Shown here piece after piece: positions 60,323 to 64,000 of a stretch of DNA of 64,000 bases. The position numbers and the translations under genes are program-made. Source of the DNA: JALZVT01 sp039029135 (GTDB taxonomy: Bacteria > Pseudomonadota > Gammaproteobacteria > Pseudomonadales > Azotimanducaceae); NCBI GenBank assembly GCA_039029135.1, contig JBCCGT010000005.1, positions 62,001 through 126,000 of the forward strand, in the 5' to 3' direction. The notes beneath the pieces were generated by a model. That model did not search any database. It saw only the letters and a program-made list of their open reading frames with translations, and had not been told where the DNA came from. How positions within the stretch are numbered: position 1 is the first letter of the stretch; every line of letters begins with the position of its first letter.

Positions 60323-60338
60323 TGTGATCCGTTGCACA
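60323..60338. promoter_or_regulatory. CRP/Vfr-like site upstream of the pilin-like gene
   Basis: TGTGA-TCCGTT-GCACA, with 9 of 10 core positions matching TGTGA-N6-TCACA, flanked by ATA and ATG. It lies about 77 bp upstream of the pilin-like ATG, in a divergent region. Confidence 0.5.
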
Positions 60339-60450
60339 ATGGATTGAGTCGATAATCGCGACGCTGTGACGCAGTGCACTCGGCCGACTATTTGTCGGAC
60401 AACACGCGCGAATCGGTTTATGTAGGTCGCGGTGTTGCGCCCGGCCAATC

Positions 60451-60480
60451 GCCTCAATTCGCGTCAATTCGCCTCAATTC
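60451..60480. repeat. 10-bp tandem repeat, three copies
   Basis: GCCTCAATTC, GCGTCAATTC, GCCTCAATTC follow head to tail and stop 3 bp before the GGAGG of the Trm112-like gene. The 10-bp period and position in the leader make it either a slippage tract or a repeated protein site. Confidence 0.85.
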
Positions 60481-60498
60481 GCCCCGGAGGAAACAGTC

Positions 60499-60687
60499 TT
60501 GGACACCAGCCTGCTCGACATACTCGTTTGCCCGGTCACCAAGACGAGCCTCGTCTACCGCGCCGAGGTCGACGAGCTTTGGTGCCGTGCCAGCGGTCTC
60601 GCGTATCCGATTCGCGATCAGATTCCCGTGATGCTCGAAGACGAGGCGCGCCAACTGACGTCGACCGAGAAGGCCGAGCTCGACTGA
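60499..60687 (+). CDS. Trm112-family small protein (YcaR-like)
   Basis: A 62-residue protein of the Trm112/YcaR family. LLDILVCPVTKTSL and GLAYPIRDQIPVMLEDEAR match the family; the second Cys of the usual CxxC is Thr here, as in some Pseudomonas members, so zinc binding is doubtful. The start is TTG at 60499 with GGAGG 10 bp upstream. Its role in bacteria is not settled. It is 106 bp before folE2. Confidence 0.85.
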   Translation: MDTSLLDILVCPVTKTSLVYRAEVDELWCRASGLAYPIRDQIPVMLEDEARQLTSTEKAELD

Positions 60688-60793
60688 AGCTGACCGGCCG
60701 CCCGCGCGGGCTCGGCGGCGGCCGCCCGGCTGCGCGCGACTTGGCCGCGGGTATCGAGCTACAATCGGGAGCCTTGGGACAGGGCAGCACAAC

Positions 60794-61774
60794 GTGAGCA
60801 GTTCAACCGGCGGCGACACCGGCGGCCAGGGGCCGCGCCTCGCCAGCATCAGTCATATGCCCGACGTACAGCGCGGGCGGGTTGAGGGTCTGGAGAGCAC
60901 CCTCGACTGGGTGGGCATGAGCAATATCGCCCAGCCACTGTTGGTTCGTGATGGTGACACGGAGCACCGGGTGCGCAGCCAGGTGCAGGTGTTCGTGGAT
61001 CTGGGCGATCCCGAGGCGAAGGGCATTCACATGTCGCGCCTGTATTTGATTCTGGACGAGCACGCGGAGACGCGACCGCTCACCGTCGCCGGTCTGAAGC
61101 TGCTGCTGGCCTCGCTGCTCGAATCCCACCGTGGTCTCAGTCAGCGGGTCTATATCGATTTCCGCTTCGACACCCTGCTGCGACGCCCGGCGCTGGTCAG
61201 CGACAACTCGGGCTGGAACGCCTATCCGACGACCATTCGCGGCGTGCTCGAGGACGGCGAGATCTCCATCGAATTGCACCTAGAGGTGCGCTATTCCTCG
61301 ACATGCCCATGCTCCGCCGCGCTGGCCCGGCAGCTCATCCAGGAGCAGTTCGAGTCGGACTTCGGCGCCAACGGCACGGTCAAGGCGAGCGAGATCAAGG
61401 CCTGGCTCGGCTCCGAGAACGGCATCGTCGCGACGCCCCACTCCCAGCGCAGCGTGGCGCATCTGCGGGCGAAGCTGCGCGACGACCTCACGGCGTTCCC
61501 GCTGACGGCGCTGGTCGACGCGCTTGAGGAGCGGCTGGCGACGCCGGTGCAGACCGCGGTAAAGCGCGAGGACGAGCAGGAGTTCGCGCGCCTGAACGGC
61601 CAGAACCTGATGTTTATTGAGGACGCCGGCCGGCGCCTAAAGTCGCTGTTGGCGGCGGACGATCAGCTGCTCGATTTCTGGGTTCGGGTCGAGCACCACG
61701 AGAGCCTACACGCCCACGATGCGGTCGGCGTGTTCGTCAAAGGCGTCGAGGGCGGCTTCGCGCCCGTGCCCTAA
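60794..61774 (+). CDS. folE2: GTP cyclohydrolase I type FolE2
   Basis: A 326-residue type IB GTP cyclohydrolase that starts folate and queuosine synthesis from GTP and can use metals other than zinc. The conserved Cys lies in STCPCSAAL, and LDWVGMSNI near the start is typical. The start is GTG at 60794. In many bacteria folE2 belongs to the Zur regulon, but I see no Zur palindrome upstream. A TACAAT -10-like hexamer is at 60760-60765. Confidence 0.92.
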   Translation: MSSSTGGDTGGQGPRLASISHMPDVQRGRVEGLESTLDWVGMSNIAQPLLVRDGDTEHRVRSQVQVFVDLGDPEAKGIHMSRLYLILDEHAETRPLTVAGLKLLLASLLESHRGLSQRVYIDFRFDTLLRRPALVSDNSGWNAYPTTIRGVLEDGEISIELHLEVRYSSTCPCSAALARQLIQEQFESDFGANGTVKASEIKAWLGSENGIVATPHSQRSVAHLRAKLRDDLTAFPLTALVDALEERLATPVQTAVKREDEQEFARLNGQNLMFIEDAGRRLKSLLAADDQLLDFWVRVEHHESLHAHDAVGVFVKGVEGGFAPVP

Positions 61775-61795
61775 GGCGCGCAAACCCTGCCACCG

Positions 61796-62392
61796 CTAGC
61801 CGCTAAACCTTCCCATGTGCAGAAAGTCGTCCACCGCGCGGCGCGTGGAGGGCACTTCGCGCTCGCGATAGGCCTCGTCGAGGACGTCCAACGGTCCCGG
61901 CGCGCCGATGGCCACGAAGGCCAGTAACTGCCAGTCGTCCGGCACCCGCAGGGCCGCGCGCGCGGCGTCCATGTCGAAGCCGCGCATGGCATGCGCTACC
62001 AGGCCCAGGCGACTGGCCTCCAACGCCAGGCTCATCCAGGCCGCACCGGTATCGAAGTCCGCGCAGTCGTTGTCCCGATCGTGGCCCGTGAACTGCGTTC
62101 GCGCGGCGAACGCCAGCAGTGCGCCCGCGTGCTGTGCCCAGCCCTGATTGCCAGGGACCAGGACCTCCAGAAACGTCTTGAACGCGTCCGTCTCGCGCAG
62201 CGCACACGCGACCTCCCAGGGTTGCTCGTTGAAGCACGATGGTGCCCAGCGCGCGGCTTCCAGCAGCCGCCGCAGTTCCCCCTGCGACAGGCTCGTTGCG
62301 GCCATCGCCCGCGGCGACCAGCGGCGCGGAAACTGCGCATCGACCTCGGTGTCCGGGGTACGCGCGGCGTGGATCGAAACGCTGGCGGTCAT
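61796..62392 (-). CDS. Nitroreductase-family flavoprotein
   Basis: A 198-residue FMN-dependent oxidoreductase. RRWSPRAM, the FMN-binding APSCFNEQPWEV and GAAWMSLALEASRLGLVAH are family signatures. It probably uses NAD(P)H to reduce quinones or nitro compounds; the true substrate is not evident. It lies 30 bp after the PQQ dehydrogenase gene on the same strand and is convergent with folE2. Confidence 0.87.
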   Translation of the reverse strand: MTASVSIHAARTPDTEVDAQFPRRWSPRAMAATSLSQGELRRLLEAARWAPSCFNEQPWEVACALRETDAFKTFLEVLVPGNQGWAQHAGALLAFAARTQFTGHDRDNDCADFDTGAAWMSLALEASRLGLVAHAMRGFDMDAARAALRVPDDWQLLAFVAIGAPGPLDVLDEAYREREVPSTRRAVDDFLHMGRFSG

Positions 62393-62422
62393 GCGCTAAC
62401 TCCTGTCGGTGCGGCGGCGCTG

Positions 62423-63613
62423 CTAGCGGCCGGTGGTCTGATTCGCCGGCGCGGACACCGCGGCCGGTTCGATGCGCAGAATGCGGCCGCTCGATGTCTC
62501 CGTCAGTTCTGTGTCCGTCAGCACGTAGAGGTAGCCGTCGGGGCCGGTGCGGACGTCGCGAATGCGCTCGCCGATCTCGGTGAACAGGATCTCTTCGCCC
62601 ACCACCCGGCCCGCCGCGAGATCCACGCGCCGCACCGACTGCTCGATCAGCGCGCCGACGAACAGATCGCCGCGCCACTGGGGAAAGCGATCGCCGGCAT
62701 AGAACGCCAGTCCCGACGCGGCGATAGAAGGCGTCCAGTGGACTTCTGGTTCGGCGTAGGCGGGCAGGCGCTCAAACGGCGAGATCAGCGCGCCCGAGTA
62801 GTCCCGACCGTAGCCGACCAGGGGCCAGCCGTAGTTCTGGCCAGCGACCAGGCGATTCAGCTCGTCGCCGCCCTGCGGGCCGTGCTCGTGCTGGAATACC
62901 TCGCCGTCTGGCGTCACGACGAGGCCCTGAGGGCTGCGATGTCCGGAGGTAAACACGTACGGATCGGTGCCGTCGGTCGCGCTCGCGAACGGGTTGTCAG
63001 CGGGCACGCTGCCGTCGACCGCGAAGCGCAGCGTCTTGCCGAGCTGGGAAGCGGGGTCCTGCGCCGCCTCCCGATAGTCGAAACCGTCGCCCGTCGTCAG
63101 CAGCAGGTGCTCGCCGTGCCAGGCGAGCCGGCCGCCGTAGTGCGCCGGCGTGTCCTTGGTCGGGCTCACCGCGAAGACCTGGGCCGCGTCGACCAGCCCC
63201 TCGTCGGTCAGCTGTGCGCGCACGACGCGCGTGTTGTTCGCCTCCGGCGTGCCGCCCGCATAGCTGAGATAGACGGTGCCAGTGGTTTGAAAGTCCTGGG
63301 CCGGCAGCACGTCGAACAGCCCACCCTGGCTGCGGACGTAGGGCTCGGGCACGCCCTCCAGCGGCGCGCCAAGGGTGCCGTCCGGCGCGACGAATCGCAG
63401 CCGGCCCGCGCGCTCGGTGACGAGCATGCGGCCGTCCGGCAGAAACGCCAGGCACCAGGGAATCGACAGGCCGTCGGTGAAAGTGACGATCCGGTAGTCG
63501 GTGGCGCCCTGCGCGCCCGCGGCCAAACACAGCAGGCAGGCGGCAAGCAGGCGACGCCCCGGTCGCCACGATGGCGTCGCGATCGGCGCTGATCGGTGAC
63601 GATTTACTGGCAT
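62423..63613 (-). CDS. PQQ-dependent soluble aldose sugar dehydrogenase
   Basis: A 396-residue periplasmic quinoprotein of the YliI/Asd group. A signal peptide (about 18-36, ending GAQGA) precedes a six-bladed propeller. PWCLAFLPDGRMLVTERAGRL starts blade 1; HYGGRLAWHGEHLLLTTGDG, GHRSPQGLVV and EHGPQGGDELN carry active-site residues. It would oxidise aldoses at C1 with PQQ. No pqq genes are in the window. ATG at 63613. Confidence 0.9.
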   Translation of the reverse strand: MPVNRHRSAPIATPSWRPGRRLLAACLLCLAAGAQGATDYRIVTFTDGLSIPWCLAFLPDGRMLVTERAGRLRFVAPDGTLGAPLEGVPEPYVRSQGGLFDVLPAQDFQTTGTVYLSYAGGTPEANNTRVVRAQLTDEGLVDAAQVFAVSPTKDTPAHYGGRLAWHGEHLLLTTGDGFDYREAAQDPASQLGKTLRFAVDGSVPADNPFASATDGTDPYVFTSGHRSPQGLVVTPDGEVFQHEHGPQGGDELNRLVAGQNYGWPLVGYGRDYSGALISPFERLPAYAEPEVHWTPSIAASGLAFYAGDRFPQWRGDLFVGALIEQSVRRVDLAAGRVVGEEILFTEIGERIRDVRTGPDGYLYVLTDTELTETSSGRILRIEPAAVSAPANQTTGR

Positions 63614-63667
63614 AACAATCCCTTACTAAGTCATTGCCCCATGCCGCGCTGGCTGCGAGGACACGTT

Positions 63668-63685
63668 GTACAATCGCCACTGTAC
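63668..63685. promoter_or_regulatory. Palindrome between divergent genes
   Basis: GTACA-N8-TGTAC, a perfect 5-bp dyad 18 bp across, centred between the PQQ dehydrogenase gene and the divergent membrane-protein gene, and overlapping a TACAAT -10-like element. A candidate operator only. Confidence 0.35.
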
Positions 63686-63750
63686 CGCAAAGAGCCGTCT
63701 CCATAGGCTCGGCGGGCAGAACGACGGGGACAACCACGGGGGACAGTCGG

Positions 63751-64000
63751 GTGTCGACGGGCTTCGGTAAGAAACTGATCGCATTTGCAGCAGCGCTGGT
63801 CGTCGCGCACGTGCTGGGCGCCACCGCCGCCGCGCAGCACGTCATTAACGCGTTCGGCGCCGTGGCGGAGCCGGTGGGAATCGCCGAGCGGATTGCCTGG
63901 ACGCTGCGCGACATCAAGGGCATGGCGTTGGACGGGGCGCTGCCGATCTACCCGGTCATGGTGTTTGCCGCGCTGCTGCTCGGTTTCGCAGTTGTCGGAA
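63751..64000 (+). CDS. Membrane protein of unknown function (partial)
   Basis: The first 83 residues of a gene that runs off the window. GTG at 63751 is preceded by GGGGGA. A first hydrophobic segment (KKLIAFAAALVVAHVLGATAAA) and a second near the edge (PVMVFAALLLGFAVVG) flank a loop of about 45 residues. No family is recognisable from this part. Confidence 0.6.
   Translation, partial: MSTGFGKKLIAFAAALVVAHVLGATAAAQHVINAFGAVAEPVGIAERIAWTLRDIKGMALDGALPIYPVMVFAALLLGFAVVG

Noticed and set aside
60688..60793. Zur box upstream of folE2
   Set aside because: No palindrome resembling the Zur consensus is visible in this spacer.

Overview
The window is a high-GC, gene-dense piece of chromosome from a gammaproteobacterium. 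Core genes dominate. LPS inner-core genes (waaF, waaC, waaG, waaP, hldE, waaA), a FimX homologue, EpmA, MiaA-Hfq-HflX-HflK-HflC and a serB/orn/queG neighbourhood together are typical of that class. From memory, the gene order from ilvE (11 kb) to purA (60 kb) follows the Pseudomonas aeruginosa chromosome between its ilvE-waaF and purA loci, with a few genes gained or lost. The genome is not Pseudomonas-like elsewhere: it has a PEP-CTERM protein, FolE2 and an operon joining molybdenum hydroxylase and flavocytochrome c genes. I would not name a genus. I see no tRNA, rRNA, CRISPR array, insertion sequence or phage gene.

Region 1 (1-9.8 kb) is the accessory end. A minus-strand operon with 4-nt overlaps encodes a [2Fe-2S] subunit, a molybdopterin subunit with a Tat signal, a monoheme cytochrome c, and a flavocytochrome c sulfide dehydrogenase flavoprotein cut by the window edge. 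Also on the minus strand are an OxyR-like LysR regulator that lacks the peroxidatic cysteine position, a sodium:solute symporter and a zinc alcohol dehydrogenase. Divergent from these is an orphan GspE/PilB-type ATPase. Region 2 (9.8-10.9 kb) is a PEP-CTERM exported protein behind a perfect CRP/Vfr-type palindrome and 11-bp-phased repeats, ending in a strong intrinsic terminator.

Region 3 (11-29 kb) builds the cell envelope. It holds ilvE, then a tightly coupled run: waaF, waaC, a two-domain WaaG-WaaG fusion, waaP, a 15-codon bridging ORF, a double-kinase protein, a carbamoyltransferase and a GT4 glycosyltransferase. lpxL, hldE, an aldo/keto reductase, an FAD oxidoreductase, waaA and tolC follow. 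Region 4 (29-45 kb) holds yqiB-cpdA-parE-parC, a two-helix membrane protein, serB, fimX and its conserved upstream partner, efp-epmA, psd and a rhodanese. The leader between the partner gene and fimX contains several dyads, two of which look mutually exclusive.

Region 5 (45-60 kb) is housekeeping: orn, queG, nnr-tsaE-amiB-mutL-miaA-hfq-hflX-hflK-hflC, hisZ and purA. Region 6 (60-64 kb) holds a type IV pilin-like gene with a CRP-like site, a Trm112-like protein, folE2, a nitroreductase, a PQQ sugar dehydrogenase and the first part of a membrane protein. cpdA (cAMP hydrolysis), two CRP-like sites, fimX and a pilin-like gene suggest that cAMP and c-di-GMP control of surface functions matter in this organism. 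That link is inference.
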